Shown in pieces: positions 53,036 to 62,371 of a stretch of DNA of 64,000 nucleotides (position 1 is its first letter; each line of letters begins with the position of its first letter). Source of the stretch: Candidatus Albibeggiatoa sp. nov. NOAA (lineage in GTDB: Bacteria; Pseudomonadota; Gammaproteobacteria; Beggiatoales; Beggiatoaceae); contig JAOXRS010000120.1 of assembly GCA_025800385.1 (NCBI GenBank), positions 62,001-126,000 of the forward strand, read 5' to 3'. The position numbers and the translations under genes are program-made. Under the pieces are notes generated by a model that was given only the letters and a program-made list of their open reading frames with translations, made no database searches and was not told the DNA's origin.

Positions 53036-53728
53036 ATGACAAAAACTGAATTACCAATCAATATTCCTTTGCTTGATAAAGGCTATGTCGAATTACAAGA
53101 TTTTATGGGTGATGACCTGTCGATTGTCAACGCGGCACGGGTCTCATTCCTCGGCGAAAGTAAAGGCGATATCAAAGATAAAAAACTCTTAAATTATTTA
53201 TTGCGTCACGCACATACTTCCCCATTTGAGATGGTGGAGTTTAAATTGCGGGTGAAATGCCCTTTATTCGTTGCACGGCAATGGATGCGACATAGAGTAT
53301 GGAGTTATAACGAAGTATCAAGACGTTATACATCAGAAGAGTTGGATTTTTATATTCCAGAAACATGGCGATTACAATCAACTGATAACAAACAGTGCAG
53401 TAGCGGCGATGCAGAACAACAAATGCAAGCGCAATTCACCCAACAGATGCAGCAACACGTTGAGCAAGCATTAGACACTTATAATAAGATGATTGATGCA
53501 GGGATTGCTCGAGAACAAGCCCGCATGGTGTTACCACAAAATATGTACACCACGTTTGTAGGCAAAGTGGATGGACACAATTTAATGCACTTTATGAAGT
53601 TACGTATGGACGAACATGCTCAATATGAAATCAGAGTCTACGCTGATGCAATTTACGAACACTTCTTTAAAGCGGTTCTACCGTGGTCAGCAGAAGCATT
53701 TGAAAAGTACGTGTTAAAAAAAGCGTAA
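53036..53728 (+). CDS. thyX: Flavin-dependent thymidylate synthase ThyX
   Basis: ThyX makes dTMP from dUMP with FAD, NADPH and methylene-tetrahydrofolate. The 230-residue protein has the signature RHR-x7-S ('RHRVWSYNEVSRRY') near residue 83, 'SPFEMVEFKLRVKCP' and 'EQARMVLPQNMYTTFVGKVDG'. It is a non-homologous replacement for ThyA. It follows the MazG-like gene closely. A terminator-like stem follows. Confidence 0.95.
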   Translation: MTKTELPINIPLLDKGYVELQDFMGDDLSIVNAARVSFLGESKGDIKDKKLLNYLLRHAHTSPFEMVEFKLRVKCPLFVARQWMRHRVWSYNEVSRRYTSEELDFYIPETWRLQSTDNKQCSSGDAEQQMQAQFTQQMQQHVEQALDTYNKMIDAGIAREQARMVLPQNMYTTFVGKVDGHNLMHFMKLRMDEHAQYEIRVYADAIYEHFFKAVLPWSAEAFEKYVLKKA

Positions 53729-53738
53729 TCTATAAATA

Positions 53739-53772
53739 GCCTGATAGAGCATATGTCTGTGTCAGGCGTTTT
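53739..53772 (+). terminator. Intrinsic terminator after thyX
   Basis: Eight-pair stem GCCTGATA / TGTCAGGC (one G-U), then a T-rich stretch (GTTTTAT), 11 bases after the thyX stop. The convergent gene ends 14 bases beyond the stem. Confidence 0.65.
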
Positions 53773-53780
53773 ATAAAAAA

Positions 53781-55634
53781 TTAATTAGTTACTTGTTTTT
53801 CCTGTTGCTCTTTTAATATATTTTCCAAATGATAAGAAAAATCTTGCACAGCCGTCATTGGATTTTGTTGAAACCAATCAATGTACTTTTTATTCGCTTG
53901 CCCTGATGTCTCTCTCAATGCTTTATCTGTAATCAGCTTATTAGCATAGTCAAAATATTCTGCACTGTTTGTTGCACAGAAATATAAAGGTTGTGCTGCT
54001 TCTAATTGAAAAATATCTCTTAAATATTGCTTATTCTCCTCACTGTCCACTTGCAGAATATCTGTTATATTTCCAGCCAAACCACGTATTAAACTTTCAT
54101 CAGAATGATAATGTACTACGGCTTTTTGGGCAGCCATTGCCTGTTTTAAAGTAAGGCCGCAAGGATAAGGAAAAGAGTCTACAAAAATATCAATCACTTG
54201 TGCATAAAGTTGCGTATCCACCCAACCGATAAATACACATTGATGACTAACTTCATACTCATCGAAAATCGCTTGAATTGTTTTACGTTGTTTGTTACCC
54301 GTCCATAAAAAAACAGCTTGAGGATGCTGCTGTAAAAGAGTGGCAACCAATTTAATAAACTCAGGATTATCTAATTTTTCATCACGGCCAAAACAACCCA
54401 GTACAATGTCAAAGTTATTATATTGGCTTCGAATTTTTTCAGCTTCTCGTTGTTTACTTGGATCAAACCAGTCCTTTTTACCTATACGTATAGTGCGCCA
54501 TTGCTCACCACGAATATCTTTATAGCGAACGCGACCTAAACCTAAACGCGCGTCAACTGCATCAACTTCAATATTATCGTATTTCATCGCCCACCATATT
54601 TGTACAGGGGCAATACGCATGGAGTAGGCAAACCCCATCAATGTCGGCAAACTGACCCATACAACAGCAGCAATTTTTTGCTGATATATGTATTGTTTTA
54701 AATATTGCAGTTTTTGATATAACGCACTTGGTGTTTCAGTTACATCATCTAAATATTTGACAGAAATACCTAATTCCACAAACATATCTAAAAAACGTTG
54801 TTTCTTTTGATAAAGTACGACAATTTCTGGAATAAATGACTTTTCATCTAACTTTGCCCAGCCTTCTAACATATTCAATAACACTTCCGTATGCGCTAAC
54901 AAACTTGGGTTATGCAGAAAAAAGATAATTTTTGGTGGAGAGTGTGTTGGCAGACAAAAAGGAATATTTTGAGAAACAGCAGCTTCTTTTCCAGCTTCAC
55001 ACATATCGGATAAAAATTGCTCATAACACGCTTTGAAGTGTGCTGCATTTTCAATTGATTTTACATATTGAATATAAATTTGTATCTCAATATATAATGC
55101 AAAGTCGTAATCTTGTTGCTGCAAAGCATATTTAAGTTGAGGGACAATAATATTTTCAAAAACTGTTGTATTCCATATATGGTTAAACTCTGAAGGAAAG
55201 CCCAGTATATTAGTTAGAACTGACAGCTTCTTATGCATACCTGATTTAAATACAATAGGTTCTTTCAAATCAATATGTGTATGCGATAAGCGAATATATT
55301 CACTGAAGTAAAGTTGTTTTGCTAATAATGCTTCAGTTGGTAAATCAACCAGTTTTTTTAAAAAATGAGATAAATTCTGCTGTGAATTAGATAAGCGTAA
55401 ACTTGTATCAAACTGAATGGCCTTTGTATAATTTTTAAGCGCAATACTATGCAAACCTTGACGTAATTGGATATGAGCTAGTTTATATAGGGTAACGGGT
55501 TCATTTGGTTTGAATTTTAGTGACTGTTTTAAAATATTTTCGGCTGCTCTGAAGTCATTTTTTTTATAATACTGTGCAACTAATTGGTGAGCTTGATGTA
55601 AAGATAAGGTTTGAGTGCGTTTGGTGATTGTCAT
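53781..55634 (-). CDS. TPR protein with OGT/SPINDLY-like glycosyltransferase domain
   Basis: This 617-residue protein has TPR repeats at the N-terminus (about 12-95; 'NDFRAAENILKQSLKFKPNEPVTLYKLAHIQL'), a middle region without clear features, and a C-terminal domain resembling glycosyltransferase family 41. The closest blocks are 'NFDIVLGCFGRDEKLDNPEFIKLV', 'FIGWVDTQLYAQVIDIFVDSFPYPCGLTLKQAMAAQKAVV'. Such proteins glycosylate proteins with hexose or GlcNAc in the cytoplasm. A possible target is the large exoprotein at 62372, but nothing adjacent shows it. Confidence 0.72.
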   Translation of the reverse strand: MTITKRTQTLSLHQAHQLVAQYYKKNDFRAAENILKQSLKFKPNEPVTLYKLAHIQLRQGLHSIALKNYTKAIQFDTSLRLSNSQQNLSHFLKKLVDLPTEALLAKQLYFSEYIRLSHTHIDLKEPIVFKSGMHKKLSVLTNILGFPSEFNHIWNTTVFENIIVPQLKYALQQQDYDFALYIEIQIYIQYVKSIENAAHFKACYEQFLSDMCEAGKEAAVSQNIPFCLPTHSPPKIIFFLHNPSLLAHTEVLLNMLEGWAKLDEKSFIPEIVVLYQKKQRFLDMFVELGISVKYLDDVTETPSALYQKLQYLKQYIYQQKIAAVVWVSLPTLMGFAYSMRIAPVQIWWAMKYDNIEVDAVDARLGLGRVRYKDIRGEQWRTIRIGKKDWFDPSKQREAEKIRSQYNNFDIVLGCFGRDEKLDNPEFIKLVATLLQQHPQAVFLWTGNKQRKTIQAIFDEYEVSHQCVFIGWVDTQLYAQVIDIFVDSFPYPCGLTLKQAMAAQKAVVHYHSDESLIRGLAGNITDILQVDSEENKQYLRDIFQLEAAQPLYFCATNSAEYFDYANKLITDKALRETSGQANKKYIDWFQQNPMTAVQDFSYHLENILKEQQEKQVTN

Positions 55635-55685
55635 AATAAATAATGTGTTTTTTCCTATTATCTATAATATATTGAGTATTTACTT

Positions 55686-56069
55686 TCACACATTAATTTT
55701 ATAATTTAATTGTGCTTCATCACCTGTCATACCACGAAAACCCCAACAATGAGCAGGCTGTTCTTTAATCGTGATTTCGACATCAATCGGTTGAATGTTA
55801 AGCTGTTGTTGGAATTGGGTAAAAATCATTTTGATAAGTTGCTTCTTGGTTTCTTCACTACGTCCAGCCATCATATTGATTTCGATGACGGTGTAGTTAT
55901 CGCTGCGGCCTTCGGGATAATAAAAATCAGATTGATCCAAAGGTATAAACCGATGCGCTCGCTTATTTTCAGGTAGGCCTAGAACCAATGTCATACATTG
56001 ATGCAAAGTATCCGACATCTGGGCTTTAATTGGATTCAACTTGTAATCAATACCATAAATAACAATCAT
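55686..56069 (-). CDS. Tautomerase/MIF-like family protein lacking the usual proline-1
   Basis: This roughly 127-residue protein matches the longer tautomerase subgroup ('NPIKAQMSDTLHQCM', 'LPENKRAHRFIPLDQSDFYYPEGRSDNYTVIEINMM', 'AGRSEETKKQLIKMIF', 'CWGFRGMTGDEAQLNYKINV'). The hallmark of the family is a Pro right after the initiator Met, acting as catalytic base. Here the supported ATG (56069, GGA six bases upstream) gives Met-Ile. A TTG seven codons upstream gives Met-Pro but is less likely to be the start. Catalysis is therefore doubtful. Confidence 0.75.
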   Translation of the reverse strand: MIVIYGIDYKLNPIKAQMSDTLHQCMTLVLGLPENKRAHRFIPLDQSDFYYPEGRSDNYTVIEINMMAGRSEETKKQLIKMIFTQFQQQLNIQPIDVEITIKEQPAHCWGFRGMTGDEAQLNYKINV

Positions 56070-56123
56070 CAGGATTCCAATGGCTGGCAACTGTTTGATA
56101 GCTACCAGCTTATACTTTTAAAA

Positions 56124-57677
56124 TTAACCAACTAACAAGGCATTTTTTGCCAAAGCCTGCAAGGTATTTGTTAATGCCATCTGGAATGTTTCACGCACCG
56201 CTGCCTCACTTTGAGCACCTTCTACAGCCAATACACCCTGTTTTTGCAAATCAAGCAAAATATTTAATAAATCAGCTTGAGTTTTTGTACCATCTAAATG
56301 TGGCAATAATTGGGTTGCAATTACATCTAATTCACCCGATTTACATTGCATATTGACCACCATTTTGCCATTTTTAGCTTGCCAACGAGCCAATGGCGGT
56401 GCAACAGGTTTTTCACTGACATTGACAACACATTGTACTGGATGTGTATGTAATTCAATTGTTTCCATACAATATAAATAATGTAACTCTTCAGCTAGCC
56501 CATCTTTGAGTTCTTGTAAATCAACAGAGGCTAAACTTTGAGGAGTTAAGTTTGAACATAAAATATTAAATAGTTGTTCAAAAGCAATGGCTTGTGGATA
56601 GGTGTTGGTTAAAGTAATTAAAGCGGCCTTTACAAATTGATTATCAATTTCAACAGTTTCTTTTGATGTCTCAAGAGAAAACACTTTATTTTGGTGGACG
56701 TAGTCTGGGGTTAATTCTGGCAATTGTGCAGCAATATAAAAACGTGGCATAAGTTCCCAGTCCAATTCTCGATTAATCGGTAAACCACGACGACATAACA
56801 CACTGCTACGGAAATTACGATTATGGAAGAAATCTAGGTATTGTTCACGCGAAAATATATCGCCTTTAAACATCTCTTCGTAAGATTCCAAAGTTTCATA
56901 ATCAGTGGGTAAATAACGGCGGAATTCTACATCAGTGACATACTCTAAACCTTGCTTTTGAATTCTGCTTAAAAACTCGTGGAAATAACAAGGGTGATTA
57001 TTGTCTTCCAAATATTCATGGCCAATATGGTCATCAGGTTGTTTATCAACAAGTGCAGAGACCTCATCTAATAATTTACCGTATAAACCTTGCTTGCTTG
57101 GGTTGTTCTGTTTTACAAATTCAACAACCGCACGTCCTTCTTTGACCTTATCACGGATATTTTTCAAAGGTTCAGTATGGAAAATCATCAAATCACGTAT
57201 GATGCGCTGGGCATACCAACCTGGATACACATTGTAGCTAATATAAATAATGCCATTAGGTGATAGGCTTTGATTACATATTTGCAAGATTTTCTCTTGT
57301 GTTTCAGGTGCAACCCATGAATATGTGCCATGTAACACGATATAATCAAATTTGCCTAAGACCTCAATATCCATTTCATTGATGTCAGCACACTGCAAGG
57401 TTACATTTTGTAAACCAGCACCATCAATTACACTTTGTCCCATCGCAATTTGCTTAGGAGAGAAATCAATGCCAACACATTCCGCTTGTGGCATGGCTTG
57501 AGCAATCCCGATGATATTTGTACCATCACCACAACCTAAATCTAAAATACGGCTTTTTAAAACCAGAGGCGGCTGTAAACCAAATAAAGTCGCATATGTT
57601 GCCAATGCACTCGGTTGAAAGTCCCAACCTAAAATCCCAGTGTAAGGCAATTCATCATATGATGCTGGTGTCGTCAT
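56124..57677 (-). CDS. SAM-dependent methyltransferase with regulatory domain
   Basis: This 517-residue protein has a Rossmann methyltransferase at the N-terminus (motif 'ILDLGCGDGTNIIGIAQ' near residue 44, 'DFSPKQIAMGQ', 'FDYIVLHGTYSW'), then a 'methyltransferase regulatory domain' (about 220-300; 'HEYLEDNNHPCYFHEFLSRIQKQGLEYVTD') and a variable C-terminal half. This architecture is common but the substrate is not known. It lies 33 bases upstream of the tautomerase-like gene on the same strand. Confidence 0.85.
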   Translation of the reverse strand: MTTPASYDELPYTGILGWDFQPSALATYATLFGLQPPLVLKSRILDLGCGDGTNIIGIAQAMPQAECVGIDFSPKQIAMGQSVIDGAGLQNVTLQCADINEMDIEVLGKFDYIVLHGTYSWVAPETQEKILQICNQSLSPNGIIYISYNVYPGWYAQRIIRDLMIFHTEPLKNIRDKVKEGRAVVEFVKQNNPSKQGLYGKLLDEVSALVDKQPDDHIGHEYLEDNNHPCYFHEFLSRIQKQGLEYVTDVEFRRYLPTDYETLESYEEMFKGDIFSREQYLDFFHNRNFRSSVLCRRGLPINRELDWELMPRFYIAAQLPELTPDYVHQNKVFSLETSKETVEIDNQFVKAALITLTNTYPQAIAFEQLFNILCSNLTPQSLASVDLQELKDGLAEELHYLYCMETIELHTHPVQCVVNVSEKPVAPPLARWQAKNGKMVVNMQCKSGELDVIATQLLPHLDGTKTQADLLNILLDLQKQGVLAVEGAQSEAAVRETFQMALTNTLQALAKNALLVG

Positions 57678-57844
57678 CTTAGATTTCCAATTTGTAATAA
57701 TTTTGTGGCTCGATTTTAATATAACTGCTGCCGATGTGCTAGCAAATGGCGATGCATTATTACTTTTGCAGATATGGAAAGAAAGAGGTCAATATAAAAA
57801 TAAGATGGAAAAATAGATATTTTGCAGTAGCCATTAAGAAAAGC

Positions 57845-58945
57845 TTATATCGTTTTATTCAATGAAGGCAGTGTGAAGTAAAATCGACTCCCCTGCCCTA
57901 GTTCGCTTTCAACACCTACTGTGCCATACAGTTTATCGGTAATTTGTTGCACAATAGACAAACCCAAACCATGCCCATCTCCATTATGCAGACGAGTAAA
58001 AGGTTTAAATAGTTTACCTTGCTCTTCTTCCGACAAACCGCGTCCATTGTCTTTAATCCAGAATTGCACCATGCCATCTTCAAGTGGTGTTGCCCCTAAC
58101 TCTAATCGTGGCGGTTTACCACCATATTTAATCGCATTGCTAATATAATTTGCCCAAATTTCATGAATCCACGGCGCGTAACCTAAAGCTGTAGGCAAAG
58201 TAGGCGGTTGAATCACTTCAGCTTGGTATTCTTTAATCATGTATAATAAACGCTGCTGAATCACTTCCTCAACAATTTGATTCATATTCACGACATCGAT
58301 ATTGACTGCTTTGTTTTGTGAAACACCTGCCATCAATAATAAAGCATCAACAATACCCATCATTTGTTGTCCTGCTTTAGACACCCAACGCAAGCGACTT
58401 AAGGCTTTTTGTCTGTCAATTTCCGCATCATGTTCACATTCATCCGCTAATATATCAGTCAAATTAATCACTGCGTTCAAAGGGCTTTTTAAATCATGCG
58501 CCACCATACGCGAAAAGGTTTCTAATTCTGCATTGCGTTTAACTAATTCGGCTTGTAATTTATGCACTTCTAAATGTGCGGAAACCCTTGCTAATACTTC
58601 TTTATATTGGATTGGTTTAGTCACATAATCCGCTGCACCCAATTCAAACCCTTTGAGTTTATTAATCGTGTCGCTGAGGGCGGTCATGAAAATGATCGGA
58701 ATTTTACACAATTCTGGATTGGCTTTAAGAATGCGACATACTTCAAATCCGTCCATATTTGGCATCATGACATCAAGTAAAATCAAAGCAGGCTTTGCAT
58801 ATTCAGCCACACGTAAAGCTTGTTCTCCACTTTGGGCTAACAACACGTCGTAACCAGCATCGCTTAGGACTTCTAATAATACCCACATATTGGCAGGAAT
58901 ATCATCCACGATTAAGATTTTGTCTTTGGCTACAGATTGTGTCAT
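57845..58945 (-). CDS. Receiver-histidine kinase (REC-HisKA-HATPase)
   Basis: This 366-residue soluble protein has a receiver domain (about 8-125: 'LIVDDIPANMW', phospho-acceptor D in 'ILLDVMMPNMDGFEV', K in 'YVTKPI') followed by a HisKA box 'MVAHDLKSPLNAVINLTD' and an ATPase domain ('WANYISNAIKYGG', 'KDNGRGLS', 'DGHGLGLSIVQQI'). Such receiver-first kinases relay a signal from another kinase. The ATG overlaps the stop of the large hybrid kinase upstream by 4 bases, so the two probably form one phosphorelay. No DNA-binding output is adjacent. Confidence 0.92.
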   Translation of the reverse strand: MTQSVAKDKILIVDDIPANMWVLLEVLSDAGYDVLLAQSGEQALRVAEYAKPALILLDVMMPNMDGFEVCRILKANPELCKIPIIFMTALSDTINKLKGFELGAADYVTKPIQYKEVLARVSAHLEVHKLQAELVKRNAELETFSRMVAHDLKSPLNAVINLTDILADECEHDAEIDRQKALSRLRWVSKAGQQMMGIVDALLLMAGVSQNKAVNIDVVNMNQIVEEVIQQRLLYMIKEYQAEVIQPPTLPTALGYAPWIHEIWANYISNAIKYGGKPPRLELGATPLEDGMVQFWIKDNGRGLSEEEQGKLFKPFTRLHNGDGHGLGLSIVQQITDKLYGTVGVESELGQGSRFYFTLPSLNKTI

Positions 58946-61900
58946 TGCAAAGTATCCTGATAATGAGTTGCAATTTGATAAATTTGCTCTAATTGTAATT
59001 GTTTCGCAAGTTGGTGGATATGTTGCGCTAATGGAACTAATTGTTTATCAGACTGTATGAGTTGTGCAAAATTCAATATACCTTTTATATCACCCATCAT
59101 GCTTAAATCATACAATCGACGAATCTGAGCAGCAGATAAAGGGTAGTGTTGACTGATTAAGCCTGATTCCAGACTCATATCAATATTTTGTGCAGACTCG
59201 ACTTCATTTTTTTGTCTAATCCAAACCAAATCTAAAACTTGTTTTAAACTGGCTAGCACACTGGCTTTGTCATAAGGTTTAGTTAACAATGCTTGATAGT
59301 TAAGTGGCGTATCGACATAAGATAAATGTTGTTCGCTGGTTACAATAATTGGGATTTGTTTTAATGCTTGATTCTGAGTGACAGACTCTGCTGGTAGCTG
59401 TTTCAGTAAATGCAAATCCATGAATAATACATCTGGCTTTTGCTCTAATTTGTTAAAAAAGCTTTGAGCACAATCAGCTTCTAATAAATTAAAATTTAAA
59501 GGTGATAAAAAGTTTTTAAGATTAGATCGATATTCCCATATAGTATCTACGATTAGCAAAGTTTTTAAACTACCTTGATAACCCATAATATCACTTTCTT
59601 GTAGCGTATTTGTTGCGTGACTTTCTGGTAGTGGTATCGTGGCACAAAATTCTGTGCCTTGCCCAAGTACACTATTCACCTGTAAATCAGCATTGAGCAG
59701 TTTAATCAAGTTTTGCGTAATGGCTAAACCTAAACCTGCCCCTTCAGTATGGGCTTGACTATCGCCCACTTGCTGGAATGGTTTAAAAATATCATCAATT
59801 TCTTCTGGCGCAATTCCAATACCTGTATCTTTGATTTTAAACTGAATTTTACTATCTGAAATACGTAATAATATTAATGTGACACAGCCATGTTCAGGGG
59901 TAAATTTCACTGCATTACTGAGTAAGTTAATGAGAATTTGCCGCAACCGTTTTTCATCGCTATATACTAAATATGGTGGATTTTCCAACGGCAGATAAAT
60001 AAATTCAATGCCTTTTTGTAAGGCGCGTACCCGAAATAAATCCACGACATTCTTAATCAAGCTTTCAAAGTGAAAATCAGCAATTTGTAATGCCAGTTTG
60101 CCTGCCTCAACTTTGGATATATCTAAAATATCGTCAATCAAGTTCAATAAATATTCACTGCTGTGCTGAATGATGCTCAGGCCTTCATATTGTTCAGGAG
60201 TTAAATTATTTGACTGAGACAAAATTTGGGTATAGCCCAACACTGCATTGAGAGGAGTGCGTAGCTCATGACTCATATTGGCTAAACAGACGCTTTTTGA
60301 ACGGTTGGCCTGCTCTGCAATCACTTTGGCTGCTTCTGCTTCTTGGGCGCGCTTTTGATAAGTGATGTCTTCCACATTTGACCAAATAAACGTATGGCCT
60401 TTATGTTTAATCAATAAACCAGACAAGCGAATTGGTACATGATGTCCATCTTTATGTAAATAGGCTTTTTCATAAGGGCCAAAGCGACCCGTTTGTTTAA
60501 GAATAATTTGCTGTTTATGGGTAATCGGGTGATATGCTTTAGGGGTTAAATCCCAAAAGGTCATATTGTTCACCATTTCTTCCACTTTATATCCCAAGCT
60601 GTTGGCTAGAGCTGAATTGACTTCTGCAAATGTACCGTTGTCCTCCATATTAATCAGCATCAAACCAATGGTGGATTCTTCAATCAAAGTACGCCGATAC
60701 TGTTCACTTTCACGCAACACCACTTCCATCTGCTTGCGTTCTGTAATATCGGTAGCGATTTCTAAACGTACAATGCGCCCATCTGTCCAAGGAATCGCAC
60801 GATCTTGCATCAAATACCATTTTTTCGTATATGGATTACAGTACTCCCATGTATACAAGCCTGTCGGTTGCCCTGTCGTATCAATTAATTTGTTATTGGT
60901 ACAAAAATCACAAGGGCTGGTTTTATTTGAGTAAAAACTTTGCCAGCAGACTTTGCCTTCAACTTCGTTAACACCTCGGATTTCTTTAATGGATTTGTTG
61001 GCAAATAGCACCTTATACGAATTCATATCCACCACACAAACCATGGCTTCTAAGCTGTTTAAAATGGTTTTTAAGCGTTCGTGGGATTCTTGCAACGCTT
61101 GGCTACCTTGATTCACTTTTGCGGTGAGTTCAGAATTGTATGCCACTAATTTGCGTTGAGATTTTTTGATTGATTCTAAAAAGCGTAAATATTGAAAAAA
61201 TAGCCATGTAATCAATAAAGTGAGAAAGCTACCGCCTAAAAATAAAATTGCCTCTAACCATGTTGAGGGCATATGCATATCAGTGAAATTAGCAAAGGCT
61301 TGTACTTCCCACACACGCCCTGCAACAGTCAAATATTGTGTTGTTGTATAGGTGATGTCTGTATGGATTTGATTTGGGTATGTGGCTTGGTGCACATAAA
61401 TCGCTTTTTCTTGAGAGGGAATTTTTAAGCGAATCATGATGTTTTGTTTGGCAACATGTTGTAATGCATCATTAAGCAATGCCTGAATATCAAATACACC
61501 GACAATAAACCCTTGTAAATATTGCTGACGTTGTGCAGGTGTGTGGGTATGATGTTGTTTTTGGTAAACAGGCTGAATAAATAATGTTGCTTGCTGTGAG
61601 GGACGTGGAGATTGTTCTAATATCAATGGCTCTGAAGCATAGACTTGTCCTGTATCTCGTGCGTATTTGAAGTGCTGCCATAATGTATGATCGGTATGGA
61701 TATCCATTCCATTTTTGAATAAGCTAGCCGCTTGATTAGACAAAGTAAATAAGACCGAAAAGGCTTGAGACTCAGATGATATTTTATACGGTGTTTTGCT
61801 AACCCAGTGTAGTGATAATAGACTATCTTGCTGTTTATATTGAATCGCTTCAGCGTAATGTTGAAAATCTTGCTCAGTTGCCCGTGGGTAAGTGCTAAAA

Positions 61901-62097
61901 AAAGCAGAATAAGCCTTTAAAATACCAAAATTCTGTTGTAGATGATGATGGATTGCAATCACTTGTTGTTGTGTTGTTTCCTCAAACCCGTGCTCTAGCC
62001 AAGCTTGCTGCCGATGTTTCAGTACGATATAACCTAACATCGATAAGCTAAACGCTAACATAAGAATAAGAGTGGTTGCATATTTCTGGTATAACAT
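58942..62097 (-). CDS. Hybrid sensor kinase (CHASE, two PAS, HisKA, HATPase, REC)
   Basis: This 1051-residue kinase has a membrane helix (about 10-27), a periplasmic CHASE domain (about 45-265), a second helix ('AILFLGGSFLTLLITWLFFQYL'), and two PAS domains (about 340-455, 460-585). The first PAS carries 'SPCDFCTN', a Cys pair seen in some redox-type PAS domains. HisKA '[17 protein letters not shown]' and HATPase ('[14 protein letters not shown]', 'DTGIGIA', 'GAGLGLAIT') follow, then a receiver (about 880-990; D in 'VLFMDLHLL', K in 'LLTKPY'). The receiver N-terminal acidic pair reads 'VDT', so one acidic residue is missing. CHASE domains sense small ligands. Overlaps the receiver-kinase gene by 4 bases. 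Confidence 0.9.
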   Translation of the reverse strand: MLYQKYATTLILMLAFSLSMLGYIVLKHRQQAWLEHGFEETTQQQVIAIHHHLQQNFGILKAYSAFFSTYPRATEQDFQHYAEAIQYKQQDSLLSLHWVSKTPYKISSESQAFSVLFTLSNQAASLFKNGMDIHTDHTLWQHFKYARDTGQVYASEPLILEQSPRPSQQATLFIQPVYQKQHHTHTPAQRQQYLQGFIVGVFDIQALLNDALQHVAKQNIMIRLKIPSQEKAIYVHQATYPNQIHTDITYTTTQYLTVAGRVWEVQAFANFTDMHMPSTWLEAILFLGGSFLTLLITWLFFQYLRFLESIKKSQRKLVAYNSELTAKVNQGSQALQESHERLKTILNSLEAMVCVVDMNSYKVLFANKSIKEIRGVNEVEGKVCWQSFYSNKTSPCDFCTNNKLIDTTGQPTGLYTWEYCNPYTKKWYLMQDRAIPWTDGRIVRLEIATDITERKQMEVVLRESEQYRRTLIEESTIGLMLINMEDNGTFAEVNSALANSLGYKVEEMVNNMTFWDLTPKAYHPITHKQQIILKQTGRFGPYEKAYLHKDGHHVPIRLSGLLIKHKGHTFIWSNVEDITYQKRAQEAEAAKVIAEQANRSKSVCLANMSHELRTPLNAVLGYTQILSQSNNLTPEQYEGLSIIQHSSEYLLNLIDDILDISKVEAGKLALQIADFHFESLIKNVVDLFRVRALQKGIEFIYLPLENPPYLVYSDEKRLRQILINLLSNAVKFTPEHGCVTLILLRISDSKIQFKIKDTGIGIAPEEIDDIFKPFQQVGDSQAHTEGAGLGLAITQNLIKLLNADLQVNSVLGQGTEFCATIPLPESHATNTLQESDIMGYQGSLKTLLIVDTIWEYRSNLKNFLSPLNFNLLEADCAQSFFNKLEQKPDVLFMDLHLLKQLPAESVTQNQALKQIPIIVTSEQHLSYVDTPLNYQALLTKPYDKASVLASLKQVLDLVWIRQKNEVESAQNIDMSLESGLISQHYPLSAAQIRRLYDLSMMGDIKGILNFAQLIQSDKQLVPLAQHIHQLAKQLQLEQIYQIATHYQDTLQ

Positions 62098-62371
62098 ATT
62101 TTTAATGATTAGCTCATAATATCAACACTTTAGGGTGTGTAAATGTAATGGGTTTAAGGTATGGTTGCTTATAAAATTAATTAACGACTTATAAAAGATA
62201 TTAACACAATATTTCTGAGTTTCAGTAGCGTTTTACATTTAGTCCATATGAAAGATTAAAGGCGAATTGTTAATGGTTTATCCCAAGATAAAATCCTGTA
62301 TACCTCTTTCCATTATGGCATTTAACTGCTAGATTATGCTGTGAAACCGAAAGCCGAGGGCATGATAAACA

